Source of the DNA: Bacteroidaceae bacterium
Lineage (GTDB): Bacteria > Bacteroidota > Bacteroidia > Bacteroidales > Bacteroidaceae
Assembly: GCA_017551925.1 (NCBI GenBank)
Contig: JAFZKA010000060.1
Span: 1-32,986 of the forward strand
Length of the DNA: 32,986 nt
Direction: 5' to 3'
Shown here: one piece after another, positions 6,560-15,391 of the stretch
Position numbering within the stretch: position 1 is the first letter of the stretch
How the letters are laid out: every line of letters starts with the position of its first letter
Notes under the pieces: generated by a model
What the model was told of the DNA's origin: nothing
Seen by the model: the letters and a program-made list of their open reading frames with translations, nothing else
Database searches by the model: none
Program-made: the position numbers and the translations under genes

Positions 6560-7189
6560 TCAGGCTTTTGTCTTTTTGCGGTTGCGGATAAAAATCACCA
6601 CAAGTACAACAACTACGATGGCTGCAATCGAGTAGCCTATCTCATGACTGTAATGTGTTACAGTCTCAACAAGTTGGTCTTCGGCTACAACCTTTGAGAG
6701 ACTGTAGCCCAGAACGGCGAGTACGGTATTCCATATGCCGGCTCCAAGTGCAGTATAAAAGATGAACTTGCCGATATGCATTTTTGCAAGTCCTGCCGGT
6801 ATGGATATAAGTTGACGTATTACAGTAATCAGTCTTCCGACAAATGTTGACACTGCTCCGTGCTCGTTGAAATACTCTTCTGCGCGTTTGATCTTGGAAC
6901 CGTCCAAAAGGAAAAGATGTCCCAACTTGCTGTCAGCAAACTTGTAAACCAATGGTTTGCCTACCCATAGTGCCAGATAATAGTTGATAAGAGCGCCAAA
7001 CAGGGCTCCAAGAGTGGCAAACACTACTATCAGTATCACGCTCATATCATCATTTGATGCCGCATGATAGGCTGCCGGCGGAACTACCACCTCTGAAGGA
7101 AATGGTATGAACGAACTTTCAATTGTCATCAGCAGAGTTATAATCCAGTAGTTCAGGTGTTCAAGGCACCATTGAAGTAATGTTCCCAT
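6560..7189 (-). CDS. DedA/SNARE-associated (VTT-domain) membrane protein
   Basis: A 209-residue inner-membrane protein of the DedA family, implicated in lipid-carrier (undecaprenyl phosphate or phospholipid) flipping and membrane homeostasis. Family signatures are clear: Glu24 followed by PFPSE at 29-33, and the segment FVGR through RQLISIPAG (about 116-133) with its conserved arginines. Four to five hydrophobic stretches are seen, the last at about 184-200, with a basic tail NRKKTKA. I chose the ATG at 7189 rather than an in-frame TTG six bases upstream. The start lies two bases after the stop of the TPR gene, third in the glnS operon. Its own stop is only 15 nt from the convergent TPR-HTH gene, with no obvious terminator between. 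Confidence 0.94.
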   Translation of the reverse strand: MGTLLQWCLEHLNYWIITLLMTIESSFIPFPSEVVVPPAAYHAASNDDMSVILIVVFATLGALFGALINYYLALWVGKPLVYKFADSKLGHLFLLDGSKIKRAEEYFNEHGAVSTFVGRLITVIRQLISIPAGLAKMHIGKFIFYTALGAGIWNTVLAVLGYSLSKVVAEDQLVETVTHYSHEIGYSIAAIVVVVLVVIFIRNRKKTKA

Positions 7190-7191
7190 TG

Positions 7192-8307
7192 TCAATTCTT
7201 ATTTGTTGTGGTGAATAATTTTGCTTCTTCATCAGGAAGTATCTGTCTTGCCAATTCCTGAAGATCCTGATCATCAGGGTCAATGGCGAGACCTTCATAT
7301 AAGTATGTTCTGGCCTGCGCAGGATTGCCGTTCTTGTAATGGCTGCTTGCAATTACATAGAACAGTTCCGTATATAGTTCCTGCGGTACATCAGGGTCAA
7401 GCAATAGCATCTCATGTGATTTTGTCAGATAGAACAGGGCATCATCATAATTGGCTTGCTCGTACATGCATCGACCGCAATAGTACAGCAGGGTATATGA
7501 GTTCCGGTCATCATCCAGCAGAGAACGGTATATTTTGTATGCTTCATCCCACTGCTCCATGCTGAACAGGCAACCGGCTTTCATCATGTGGGCCGATGAG
7601 TTGTCGGGGTCAATGGCCTCAATGAACTCAAAGCACTCTTTGGCTTGAGGAAAGTCATTCTTTTCATAGTAGATACGGCCCAACTGCTCCCAGTAGTATG
7701 TGTCATACGCGAATTCGTCAAGAAGGTGGTTGTACCATTCTATGGCGCTGTCAGCCTGACCTGTATCAAAAAACAGATCTGCCTGAAGTTCTATGAAATT
7801 CCGGGAGTCAGGTGACAGCACCAAAGCCATGTCCAACCATTTCTGACACAGGTCAAAATAGCGGTTGTCCATAAACTTGACTATAATGTCATTGAACATT
7901 CCCGGATCATTATCGCTCAGTTCAACTGCCTGGGTGAACCATGCATCGGCAGTGTCAGGGTCATCTGAAGCAATTGCAATTACGCCTTTCAGATAGAGCA
8001 GTTCCTGATTTTCAGGATCATCAATGGATTCTGCTATCACTGTGGCTTCATCCTTGCGTCCGCGTTGTAACAGGTTGCCGGCTTTGGCAATAAGTATGTC
8101 AGGATCAGAAGGGTGCAGGTTCAGACCATACTCAATGGCTGCGTCTGACTTTTCAGGCTCACCTGAAATGGTATAGTATTCAGCTATGTTGGCAATGTCA
8201 AGACTGTCAAAATAAACGGTACTGCCATCGGACAGCATATTCTCATATGATGCCAGGAGTTCAGTAAACTCCTGACTGTCATAATATGATGCCGAATCGT
8301 CCCTCAT
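7192..8307 (-). CDS. Acidic TPR-repeat protein
   Basis: A 371-residue protein built almost wholly of tetratricopeptide repeats, about nine to ten from residue 35 to 360 (for example YYWEQLGRIYYEKNDFPQAK near 214-233). It is strongly acidic, with many Asp in loop positions (DDPDTADAW, DPDNSSAH). It has no signal peptide or membrane segment, so is probably a cytoplasmic scaffold for protein contacts; partners are unknown. It sits between glnS (10-nt gap) and dedA (2-nt gap) on one transcript, an arrangement that looks stable and coupled, though no functional link follows from it. Confidence 0.85.
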   Translation of the reverse strand: MRDDSASYYDSQEFTELLASYENMLSDGSTVYFDSLDIANIAEYYTISGEPEKSDAAIEYGLNLHPSDPDILIAKAGNLLQRGRKDEATVIAESIDDPENQELLYLKGVIAIASDDPDTADAWFTQAVELSDNDPGMFNDIIVKFMDNRYFDLCQKWLDMALVLSPDSRNFIELQADLFFDTGQADSAIEWYNHLLDEFAYDTYYWEQLGRIYYEKNDFPQAKECFEFIEAIDPDNSSAHMMKAGCLFSMEQWDEAYKIYRSLLDDDRNSYTLLYYCGRCMYEQANYDDALFYLTKSHEMLLLDPDVPQELYTELFYVIASSHYKNGNPAQARTYLYEGLAIDPDDQDLQELARQILPDEEAKLFTTTNKN

Positions 8308-8317
8308 TTACAGGCTG

Positions 8318-10060
8318 TTATGCTTTGTCCTTAACCTTGCTCCAGGTATCCTTGAGAGATACTGTGCGGTTGAATATGAGATGCTCCGGTGTGGAGTCCT
8401 TGTCGGTGCAGAAATAACCTATGCGCTGGAACTGGAAATGGTCCATGGGCTTGGTGTCTGCCAGGAACTGCTCAACGTAGCAGTTCTCACGCACCTCGAG
8501 TGATTCAGGGTTCTTCATCTGCTTGAGTGCCTCAACGGGATCCATACCCTCCTCACGCAGGCGGGCCAGTTCATCACGCGGGTTCTCTACTTTCCAGAGG
8601 CGGTCATAGAGACGGACCTCGGCCTTGATGGCGTGGGCTGCGCTTACCCAGTGGATGGTGCCCTTGCACTTGCGGTTGCAGTCAGACTCGCCGGTCTTGG
8701 TATTGGGGATATATTCGCAGTAAACCTCCTCTATAGTGCCGTCGGCAGCCTTCTTGCAGCCGGTGCAGAGTACAATGTATGAACTCTTGAGACGTACCTC
8801 ACGGCCCTGGCTCAGACGGAAATACTTGGCGGGAGCATCCTCCATAAAGTCCTCACGCTCTATCCAGAGTTCGCGGCTGAATGTAATCTTATGTGTACCG
8901 GCCTCCGGGTCCTCAGGGTTGTTGATAGCCTCAAGTTCCTCAGTCTTGCCCTCAGGGTAGTTGGTCACTATCAGTTTGACGGGATTGATTACGGCCGATA
9001 CGCGTGTGGCGCGGCGGTTCAGATCCTCACGAATGGCTGATTCCATAAGAGCCATGTCATTCAGGGCATCGAACTTGGTGTAGCCTATGCGATCCACAAA
9101 CATACGGATGGACTCCGGGGTGTAGCCGCGGCGGCGATAACCGCATATGGTGGGCATGCGGGGATCATCCCAGCCTGATACCATGCCGTTCTGTACAAGT
9201 GCCAGCAGGTTACGCTTGCTCAGAAGGGTGTAGTTCAGGTTCAGTTTGTTGAACTCGGTCTGACGCGGACGGTTGTCATCAAGGTCCTGTCCCTTCTTGA
9301 GCCAGTCTATGAACAGGTCATAGAGCGGACGGTGAGGCACGAACTCCAACGTGCAGAGAGAGTGGGTGACACCCTCAAAATAGTCACTCTGGCCGTGTGC
9401 AAAGTCATACATGGGGTATGCCTTCCACTTGGTGCCCGTGCGGTGATGCGGAGTCTTAACTATGCGGTATATGATAGGATCACGGAACAGCATGTTGTTG
9501 TGCGCCATGTCAATCTTGGCACGCAGCACCATTGAGCCCTCCTCAAGTTCGCCGCTGTTCATCTTATAGAACAGGTCCAGACTCTCCTGTATGGGGCGGT
9601 CACGATAGGGGCTGTTTATACCGGGTTGGGTAGGGGTACCCTTCTGTGAAAGGATGGTCTCCTGATCCTGCTCGTCAACGTAAGCTTTACCCTCCTTGAT
9701 AAGTTCTACTGCAAAATCCCACAGTTGCTGGAAATAGTCTGATGCGTAGAATTCGTTTGCCCAGTGGAAACCCAGCCACTCGATGTCCTCTTTGATGGCA
9801 TCAACGTATTCTGTATCCTCCTTGGTTGGGTTGGTGTCGTCAAAGCGAAGATTGCATATGCCCCCGTGCTTCTCTGCCATACCAAAGTCAAGGCAGATAG
9901 CCTTGGCGTGACCGATGTGAAGATAACCGTTGGGTTCCGGCGGGAAACGTGTCTGTACACGGCCTCCGTTCTTGCCGTTGGCCAGGTCTTTCTCAACCAT
10001 CTCCTCAATGAAGTTTAGACTCTTTTTCTCGCTGTTTTCAGTTACAGTATTCTCTGTCAT
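8318..10060 (-). CDS. glnS: Glutaminyl-tRNA synthetase
   Basis: Charges tRNA-Gln with glutamine in the cytoplasm (class I aminoacyl-tRNA synthetase). The 580-residue length fits the bacterial enzyme. The HIGH motif appears in PEPNGYLHIGHAKA (HIGH at 48-51), and the KMSKS-equivalent is LLSKRN at about 279-284, followed by GMVSGWDDPRMPT. The C-terminal anticodon-binding beta barrels include CTGCKKA and a Cys-bearing loop (CNRKCKG). The frame is open nine codons further upstream from a TTG, but a -7 box overlaps that region, so the ATG at 10060 (MTENTVTENSEKK) is preferred. The presence of GlnRS implies direct Gln-tRNA charging rather than the amidotransferase route alone. It is first gene of a three-gene operon. 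Confidence 0.98.
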   Translation of the reverse strand: MTENTVTENSEKKSLNFIEEMVEKDLANGKNGGRVQTRFPPEPNGYLHIGHAKAICLDFGMAEKHGGICNLRFDDTNPTKEDTEYVDAIKEDIEWLGFHWANEFYASDYFQQLWDFAVELIKEGKAYVDEQDQETILSQKGTPTQPGINSPYRDRPIQESLDLFYKMNSGELEEGSMVLRAKIDMAHNNMLFRDPIIYRIVKTPHHRTGTKWKAYPMYDFAHGQSDYFEGVTHSLCTLEFVPHRPLYDLFIDWLKKGQDLDDNRPRQTEFNKLNLNYTLLSKRNLLALVQNGMVSGWDDPRMPTICGYRRRGYTPESIRMFVDRIGYTKFDALNDMALMESAIREDLNRRATRVSAVINPVKLIVTNYPEGKTEELEAINNPEDPEAGTHKITFSRELWIEREDFMEDAPAKYFRLSQGREVRLKSSYIVLCTGCKKAADGTIEEVYCEYIPNTKTGESDCNRKCKGTIHWVSAAHAIKAEVRLYDRLWKVENPRDELARLREEGMDPVEALKQMKNPESLEVRENCYVEQFLADTKPMDHFQFQRIGYFCTDKDSTPEHLIFNRTVSLKDTWSKVKDKA

Positions 10061-10084
10061 TTTTGCTGTTTTATTTTGAGAGCG

Positions 10085-10092
10085 CAAAGTTA
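10085..10092 (-). promoter_or_regulatory. -7 box of glnS operon
   Basis: On the minus strand TAACTTTG, a perfect TAnnTTTG element, ends 24 nt before the glnS ATG and supports that start. No convincing -33 box is seen. Confidence 0.6.
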
Positions 10093-10114
10093 CCTCTTTT
10101 TGCTGTTATATTAC

Positions 10115-10122
10115 TATTTTTG
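10115..10122 (+). promoter_or_regulatory. -7 box of the TIGR02757 gene
   Basis: TATTTTTG matches the consensus exactly and ends 13 nt before the ATG at 10136. It lies 22 nt from the oppositely directed glnS box, so the two promoters share the same 75-nt gap. Confidence 0.55.
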
Positions 10123-10135
10123 TATGATAATATAT

Positions 10136-10858
10136 ATGAAACAGGGGATAAGAGAGGAACTGATAAAAGCGGCTGACCGTTGCGAGTGCGCCGCTTTCAT
10201 TGAAGGGGATCCCGTGCAGTTTCCGCACCGCTATACTGACCGCAGGGATATAGAGGTTTCTGCCTTTATTGCAGCGTGGATGGCATATGGGAGCCGCAAG
10301 GTGTTTCTGTGCGTACTTGACAGGCTGCATCAGTTGATGGATTCTGCGGGAGGCCCTTACCGATATGTGACAACAGACGCATGGCACAACCTGAATGCTG
10401 AAGGCTGTCTGTACCGGTTCTACAAATGGGCCGATTTCAGTATGCTGTGTGCACGGCTGGCTGATGTGTATTCACGCATGAACAGTCTGGAATGCCTGTT
10501 TGTACCCGGTGAGCCGCTTGAAAAAGGCGTGCTTAACCTGTGCCGAGAGTTTGAAGGAATAAACGGAATACCCGTACCGGGCAGTACATCGGCAAACAAA
10601 CGTCTGTATATGTTCCTCAGGTGGATGGTACGCAAGGACAGTCCGGTGGATTTCGGAATCTGGACACGCATTACTCCTGCGCAGTTGTTGGTTCCTGTGG
10701 ATACTCATGTGTATGCTACGGCTAAGGCGTTGGGACTAACTTCAAGATGTAGTGCAGACCTCAAGACAAGCGTTGAAATTACAACTCAGATGGCACAAAT
10801 CTGGCCTGATGACCCTGCCCGTGGTGACTTTGCCCTGTACGGCAGTCAGGTTATGTAG
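10136..10858 (+). CDS. TIGR02757 (DUF2400) family protein
   Basis: A 240-residue cytoplasmic protein of a widely conserved but uncharacterised family. Recognisable features are FIAAWMAYGSRK near the N-terminus, NKRLYMFLRWMVRKDSPVDFG, and VPVDTHVYATAKALGLTSR near the C-terminus. The last resembles the Pro-Val-Asp segment of helix-hairpin-helix DNA glycosylases, so a nucleic-acid role has been suggested for such proteins; that remains inference here. The open frame begins 60 nt upstream, but those residues (hydrophobic, FLLLYYYF) overlap the promoter, so the ATG at 10136 (MKQGIREELI) is chosen. The 3' end overlaps the convergent transporter gene by eight bases. Confidence 0.88.
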   Translation: MKQGIREELIKAADRCECAAFIEGDPVQFPHRYTDRRDIEVSAFIAAWMAYGSRKVFLCVLDRLHQLMDSAGGPYRYVTTDAWHNLNAEGCLYRFYKWADFSMLCARLADVYSRMNSLECLFVPGEPLEKGVLNLCREFEGINGIPVPGSTSANKRLYMFLRWMVRKDSPVDFGIWTRITPAQLLVPVDTHVYATAKALGLTSRCSADLKTSVEITTQMAQIWPDDPARGDFALYGSQVM

Positions 10859-11753
10859 GATTCTCTGTCTCAGCAGGTTCCATGTGTATGGCCACATGGG
10901 TGTTTTCTCCGAACCTTTGCTTGAGTTGGTCTTCAATAGAATCTGCGTGGTCATGAGCCTTGGCCAGAGTAATGCTTCCGCTCATAAGTATATGCAGTTC
11001 AATGGCGTATCGGTTGCCTATGCGGCGCGTGCGCAGGTCGTGAGGCTCAATGACATCGGGCTCTGACTGGGCTATCTGCATTATCTCATCCTCAACATCA
11101 TCGGGCAGTGAGTGCTCAAGTAAATCTCTCATTCCCTGTAAGATAAGTTCAACGGCAACCTTGACGATGAATGCGCCTACCACGATTGAAGCAATGGGAT
11201 CCAATACCGCCCAGCGTTTACCCAGAAGAACGGCACCTCCAATACCTACAGCAGTTCCGATTGATGAAAGCGCGTCACTGCGGTGATGCCACGCATTAGC
11301 CTCCAATGCAGGTGAATCCAGTTGCCTGGCTTTCAGAATTGTATATCTGTATGTGAGTTCCTTGAGAATAATTGATACAAGAGCAGCCCATAGGGCAAGC
11401 ATTCCGGGGGCTTCAATCTGTTCACCGTGATACCAGGCGGCAATGCGTTGTGCACCGCTACTGAAAATTCCTACAGCAACTATCAGCAATGCGATTCCAA
11501 TTATGGTGAGTGCTAAAGTCTCATATTTGCCGTGTCCGTAATCATGTGACTTGTCTTGCGGCTTGCCGCTGATATGTACAAAAATCAGCACAATCAGATC
11601 AGTAATGAAATCTGACAGGGAGTGCACGGCATCGGCTATCATTGCGGCACTGTGTCCAAGTATGCCGGCAACAAATTTGAACGCCAGTAAAACTACGTTG
11701 ACTGCTCCGCCAGCCAGTGTGACCTTGAAAATATCTTTTTCTCTTGATTTCAT
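10851..11753 (-). CDS. Cation diffusion facilitator (CDF) family transporter
   Basis: A 300-residue inner-membrane metal(II)/proton antiporter that exports zinc, iron or a similar divalent ion. The metal-site motif of membrane helix 2 is visible as ADAVHSLSDFITD (in the chosen numbering D41, H44, D48, D52), and the second site as HHRSDALSS in helix 5. About six membrane helices span 1-215, and a cytoplasmic domain of about 85 residues ends with a His/Glu-bearing tail (HVAIHMEPAETENPT). The metal cannot be assigned. I chose the ATG at 11753 (MKSREKD); an in-frame codon eight residues upstream overlaps the promoter. It is divergent from the glycosyltransferase gene, and its tail overlaps the TIGR02757 gene by eight bases. 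Confidence 0.95.
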   Translation of the reverse strand: MKSREKDIFKVTLAGGAVNVVLLAFKFVAGILGHSAAMIADAVHSLSDFITDLIVLIFVHISGKPQDKSHDYGHGKYETLALTIIGIALLIVAVGIFSSGAQRIAAWYHGEQIEAPGMLALWAALVSIILKELTYRYTILKARQLDSPALEANAWHHRSDALSSIGTAVGIGGAVLLGKRWAVLDPIASIVVGAFIVKVAVELILQGMRDLLEHSLPDDVEDEIMQIAQSEPDVIEPHDLRTRRIGNRYAIELHILMSGSITLAKAHDHADSIEDQLKQRFGENTHVAIHMEPAETENPT

Positions 11754-11774
11754 TGTGCTGTTTTTTCTGCTCCA

Positions 11775-11782
11775 CAAAAATA
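11775..11782 (-). promoter_or_regulatory. -7 box of CDF transporter gene
   Basis: On the minus strand TATTTTTG, a perfect match, ends 21 nt before the ATG at 11753. It is separated by only two bases from the plus-strand box for the neighbouring gene. Confidence 0.6.
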
Positions 11783-11784
11783 GT

Positions 11785-11792
11785 TACTTTTG
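11785..11792 (+). promoter_or_regulatory. -7 box of glycosyltransferase-rarA operon
   Basis: TACTTTTG, a perfect TAnnTTTG match, ends 19 nt before the ATG at 11812 and supports that start over the longer open frame. Confidence 0.6.
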
Positions 11793-11811
11793 CAAAACAC
11801 TGTGCATTTTG

Positions 11812-12699
11812 ATGGAAGCATTGTCAATACTCATACCGGTTTACAATTGGGATTGTTCTCAATTGATTAAAGACCTGCATTTTCAGGGTCTTGAATCGGG
11901 TATTCCGTTTGAGATTATCATTGCCGATGACTGCTCGACAGACAGGTCTGTCATGGAGAGAAACCGTAAAAAGGCAGAGTGTCTTGAGAACTGCCGTTTT
12001 TTTGCGCTTGAGCACAATAAAGGTCGTGCCTCCATACGTAATTTTCTTGCAGACAACTCCAGATATGACAAACTGCTGTTCATGGATTGTGATGCAGCCG
12101 TCAAGGATACGCAGTTCCTAAAGAGATACGTTGATGCGGCCGATAAGGCACAAGTGGTATGTGGTGGAGCAATCCATTCTGATGAGATACCGCAAAAAGG
12201 AGTGGAACTGCGCTGGATTTATGAGAAGAATGCAGATAAGGAACGTTCAGCAGAGTTCCGCGGCAGGAATCCGTACGCCAGATTTACGCCGTTCTCATTC
12301 CTGATAGACCGTGAAGTGTTCATGCAGATAAGATTTGATGAATCATACGCCGGTTACGGATATGAGGATGTCCAGTTTGGACGTGAACTTGAAAAACGTG
12401 GCGTAAGCATTCTGCACATTGACAATCCGCTGGTTCATCTTGGATTGGAAACGAGTGATGTATATCTTGAAAAGACCCGTCAGGCTGTCCGGAATGCTTT
12501 TGAGCATAAGGATGAGATAGGTGACAGTTCAAAATTGCTCACACATTATCATCGGGTTGTAAGGTTCAGGATGAGGTGGATTTTCAGGGCTATTTGGAAT
12601 CTGTCCGGAAATAAAATGGAGAAAAACCTGCTTGGTTCCAATCCCAATCTGCGTATTTTCTCCCTTTACAAACTCTGTTATATTTGTTCACTTAAATAG
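11812..12699 (+). CDS. Glycosyltransferase family 2
   Basis: A 295-residue GT-A fold enzyme that transfers a sugar from a nucleotide-sugar donor, probably at the cytoplasmic membrane face for surface glycans; donor and acceptor are unknown. The N-terminal nucleotide-binding strand is ALSILIPVYNWD (3-14), with IIADDCSTD at 36-44. The metal-binding DxD is DCD at 92-94, and the acceptor-side motif GYGYEDVQFG is at 181-190. The frame is open 87 codons upstream, but that part is antisense to the CDF gene and lies before the promoter, so the ATG at 11812 is chosen. No membrane helix is evident. It precedes rarA by three bases, so the two are likely co-transcribed, an odd pairing of functions. Confidence 0.9.
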   Translation: MEALSILIPVYNWDCSQLIKDLHFQGLESGIPFEIIIADDCSTDRSVMERNRKKAECLENCRFFALEHNKGRASIRNFLADNSRYDKLLFMDCDAAVKDTQFLKRYVDAADKAQVVCGGAIHSDEIPQKGVELRWIYEKNADKERSAEFRGRNPYARFTPFSFLIDREVFMQIRFDESYAGYGYEDVQFGRELEKRGVSILHIDNPLVHLGLETSDVYLEKTRQAVRNAFEHKDEIGDSSKLLTHYHRVVRFRMRWIFRAIWNLSGNKMEKNLLGSNPNLRIFSLYKLCYICSLK

Positions 12700-12702
12700 T
12701 AT

Positions 12703-13968
12703 ATGCAGCCGTTAGCCGAAAGAATGAGACCAAGGTCTCTTGAAGATTATGTAGGGCAGACACATCTTGTCGGTCCCGGTGCCGTATTGCGCCGTATGAT
12801 AGACTCCGGCAGGTTGTCATCATTTATACTATGGGGCCCTCCGGGAACAGGTAAGACCACCCTGGCTCAGATTGTAGCAACCAAACTTGAATTACCGTTC
12901 AGTACTTTAAGCGCGGTTACGGCAGGTGTCAAAGAGGTGCGTGAGGTTATTGACCGCGCCCGCAGCAATCCTTTGTTCCGTACAAAAGGCAGCCCCATAC
13001 TTTTTATAGATGAGATTCATCGTTTCAACAAGGCCCAACAGGATTCTTTGCTTGGAGCCGTTGAACGCGGTGATATAACGCTGATTGGCGCTACAACTGA
13101 GAACCCTTCATTTGAGGTGATACGTCCGCTGCTGTCACGTATGCAGGTTTATGTGCTCAACTCTCTTGAAAAGGATGATCTGCTCAAGTTGTTGGACCGC
13201 GCCATCAAGACTGATACAATACTCAAGCAGCGTGATATTGAACTGCGTGAGACAACCGCCATTCTGCGTTTCTCCGGCGGTGATGCCCGCAAACTGCTCA
13301 ACATACTGGAACTTGTGGTTGAGGCAGACAGTTCCGATAAGGTTATAATCACTGATGAAATTGTAAATGAGCGTCTGCAACAGAACCCCTTGGCGTATGA
13401 CAAGGACGGTGAGATGCATTATGATATCATATCGGCATTCATAAAGTCCATTCGCGGCAGTGATCCTGATGCTGCGCTTTACTGGTTGGCACGTATGGTT
13501 CAGGCGGGTGAGGATCCCGCTTTCATAGCACGCCGTCTGGTTATATCGGCCGCCGAGGATGTCGGCCTGGCTAATCCAAATGCTCTGCTGCTGGCAAATG
13601 CGGCGTTTGATGCTGTTATGAAAATAGGCTGGCCGGAGGGTAGAATCCCACTTGCTGAGGCCACGGTATATCTGGCTACCAGCCCCAAGAGCAACTCTGC
13701 ATATATGGGTATAGGCGCTGCTCTGGCCAAGGTAGGGGAGACCGGCAACCTTCCGGTCCCGCTGCATCTGCGCAATGCTCCAACCTCACTGATGAAAGAC
13801 CTTGGCTATGGTGAGAACTACCGGTATGCCCATGATTTTGCGGGTAATTTCGTTAACCAGCAGTATCTGCCCGATGAAATAAAGGAGTCCCGTTTTTGGG
13901 AACCCCAGAGTAACGCCCAGGAGGATAAGATCAAGGAGCGTATGGATGCTCTTTGGAAACGCAAGTAA
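12703..13968 (+). CDS. rarA: Replication-associated recombination protein RarA (MgsA)
   Basis: A 421-residue AAA+ ATPase of the clamp-loader-related MgsA/RarA/WRNIP1 family, which acts at stalled replication forks. The Walker A GPPGTGKT is at 45-52 (Lys51), Walker B is [10 protein letters not shown] at 99-108, sensor 1 GATTENP at 129-135, and a likely arginine finger is R146 in LLSRMQ. The C-terminal tetramerisation region contains [10 protein letters not shown] and YLATSPKSN, both characteristic of the family. Its length is as expected (about 420-450). It is second in the operon after the glycosyltransferase. The last base of its stop codon is already part of the 31-bp arm of a hairpin repeat that fills the gap to the next gene. 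Confidence 0.97.
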   Translation: MQPLAERMRPRSLEDYVGQTHLVGPGAVLRRMIDSGRLSSFILWGPPGTGKTTLAQIVATKLELPFSTLSAVTAGVKEVREVIDRARSNPLFRTKGSPILFIDEIHRFNKAQQDSLLGAVERGDITLIGATTENPSFEVIRPLLSRMQVYVLNSLEKDDLLKLLDRAIKTDTILKQRDIELRETTAILRFSGGDARKLLNILELVVEADSSDKVIITDEIVNERLQQNPLAYDKDGEMHYDIISAFIKSIRGSDPDAALYWLARMVQAGEDPAFIARRLVISAAEDVGLANPNALLLANAAFDAVMKIGWPEGRIPLAEATVYLATSPKSNSAYMGIGAALAKVGETGNLPVPLHLRNAPTSLMKDLGYGENYRYAHDFAGNFVNQQYLPDEIKESRFWEPQSNAQEDKIKERMDALWKRK

Positions 13969-14061
13969 CACAATAGGGACGGTTCCTTCTGTGTACTTTT
14001 GAAGGTTTTCAAGAATGAAACTTGATTACCAAGTACACAGAAGGAACCGTCCCTATTGTGT
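13968..14061. repeat. 31-bp perfect inverted pair of the dispersed repeat
   Basis: Arms 13968-13998 and 14031-14061 are exact reverse complements over 31 bp, with a 32-nt loop; each arm holds the core AGGGACGGTTCCTTCTGTGT. The element fills the whole gap between the convergent genes rarA and DUF5103. The right arm contains the last codons (Thr-Gln) and the stop codon of the minus-strand gene. As RNA it would form a very stable hairpin and could terminate both transcripts, although no clear T run follows. The loop shares GAAGGTTTTCA-like sequence with the copy upstream of proS. Confidence 0.9.
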
Positions 14062-15291
14062 CACTTCGAGTGTACTGATCAGGCGGTCATAGCGTGAACC
14101 GCGCTGGCGATAGTATAGCAGTATAAGGTATTCGTTCTTTGTTTCATACCAGTCACCCTCGGTGGGTTTGGTCTGACCTGCAGTTTCTCCGTCAGGAACC
14201 CAAATGTACTGGTAGTCATACGCTCCCTGTTTCAGGAGTACTGTCGCCTCATATTTCTTGGTACGGGTATTGTACTCCATTTTATATTTGCTTACAATCG
14301 CTCCACCGGTAAAATGACCTGAAACATATAGTTTGCCTCCTGAAAGTTGCTCACTTGCCAGACTGAAATGCACGAACAGGTAGTCTGCCTCCGTGTCGCT
14401 GTCATCGGCCTGATTGTAACGTATCAGATATCGGCCGTTATGGTCATAATCAAAGGTGTAGGCGTGGTGACGTGTGTCCTCCATGAGACTGGCATGATAA
14501 TACGGATCATGAAAACTCACCCGGTCCACATTCCTGAAATAATCATACATATTGACAACTTCAAAACGGCGGAACTCGTTGCCTGCAGGAAAAATCAGGT
14601 CACGGCAGTGCTCATATGTGAGTTTTCCGCCTGAGTTGTATGTGGGTTGCGGATTGATGACAGCATTGTCAAAACGACGGTTCTGCATCACTACCGTGTA
14701 GATTTCCTTGTCCGGATCCCTTACGGTCAAACCATTCAGGCTGACGCTCATATCCACTTGCTGATGTGCTTTGTGCGTATCTATGTCTGTATTGCCGCTT
14801 ACTGTTGCAGACAGATTGTGCCGGTCTTCAACTACAAGGAACCGGAACCATGCCACCTCCTTGCCATTCTCACGGATTGAGACACGGTAGTTTCCTGACA
14901 ACTTGAGCGTTACATCATTATTGGGCAATGAAAGCGTATAGTGGGTATAGTCAAAAGTGGTGTTCAGCGAGTTCTGCCAAAAATCAATAGGCTGGCCGTT
15001 GAATCCCTCCATATACTCTGATTCCAGCAGATCAGACTGTTTCCATTGTGCATCACAATGTATGATATGATAGGTAAACCGATGATACTCATGTGACATC
15101 TCATCAAAAGAGAACTCAATGGTCTCATTACTGTCAAGAGTAATATATGGCGCACGCTCCCAATCGCCGTCAGATATAATCCGAAGCGTATTGATTCTTT
15201 CTGATGCACTGCCAAACCACTGGGCAAATAACGCCGTCGGCATGAACAGAAGCAACAGAAACAGTATCTTTATTTTAGCCTTCAATCCCAT
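14053..15291 (-). CDS. DUF5103 / type IX secretion system plug protein
   Basis: A 412-residue exported protein. Residues 1-23 form a signal peptide (hydrophobic core ILFLLLLFMPTALFA). The body is beta-rich with features of the DUF5103 family: FSFDEMSHEYHRFTYHIIHCDAQW (split around 60-83) early on, VSFHDPYYHASLMEDTRHH midway, and a C-terminal TKKYEATVLLKQGAYDYQY (about 347-365). Members of this family are described as the plug of the SprA translocon in type IX secretion, placed in the periplasm or outer membrane; whether this organism has the rest of the system cannot be seen. The last residues LEVTQ and the stop codon come from the dispersed repeat, so the native C-terminus may have been altered by its insertion. 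The gene stands alone on this strand. Confidence 0.85.
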   Translation of the reverse strand: MGLKAKIKILFLLLLFMPTALFAQWFGSASERINTLRIISDGDWERAPYITLDSNETIEFSFDEMSHEYHRFTYHIIHCDAQWKQSDLLESEYMEGFNGQPIDFWQNSLNTTFDYTHYTLSLPNNDVTLKLSGNYRVSIRENGKEVAWFRFLVVEDRHNLSATVSGNTDIDTHKAHQQVDMSVSLNGLTVRDPDKEIYTVVMQNRRFDNAVINPQPTYNSGGKLTYEHCRDLIFPAGNEFRRFEVVNMYDYFRNVDRVSFHDPYYHASLMEDTRHHAYTFDYDHNGRYLIRYNQADDSDTEADYLFVHFSLASEQLSGGKLYVSGHFTGGAIVSKYKMEYNTRTKKYEATVLLKQGAYDYQYIWVPDGETAGQTKPTEGDWYETKNEYLILLYYRQRGSRYDRLISTLEVTQ

Positions 15292-15339
15292 TCTTTCATA
15301 TAACGACGTGAAGATACTGCTTATTGTTCATAAAAAAGT

Positions 15340-15347
15340 TATATTTG
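15340..15347 (+). promoter_or_regulatory. -7 box of the second esterase operon
   Basis: TATATTTG, a perfect TAnnTTTG match followed by CG, ends 44 nt before the ATG at 15392. No clear -33 TTTG is found at the usual spacing. Confidence 0.55.
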
Positions 15348-15391
15348 CGTAGTTATTCACACTTCAAGACTAACCTTAAATTAAATATGTT

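Noticed and set aside
11551-11811. 87-codon upstream extension of the glycosyltransferase
   Set aside because: Antisense to the CDF gene and upstream of the promoter; the GT fold begins at 11812.
13135-13767. 210-aa open frame on the minus strand
   Set aside because: Lies wholly antisense to rarA, whose motifs are unambiguous; composition is not protein-like.
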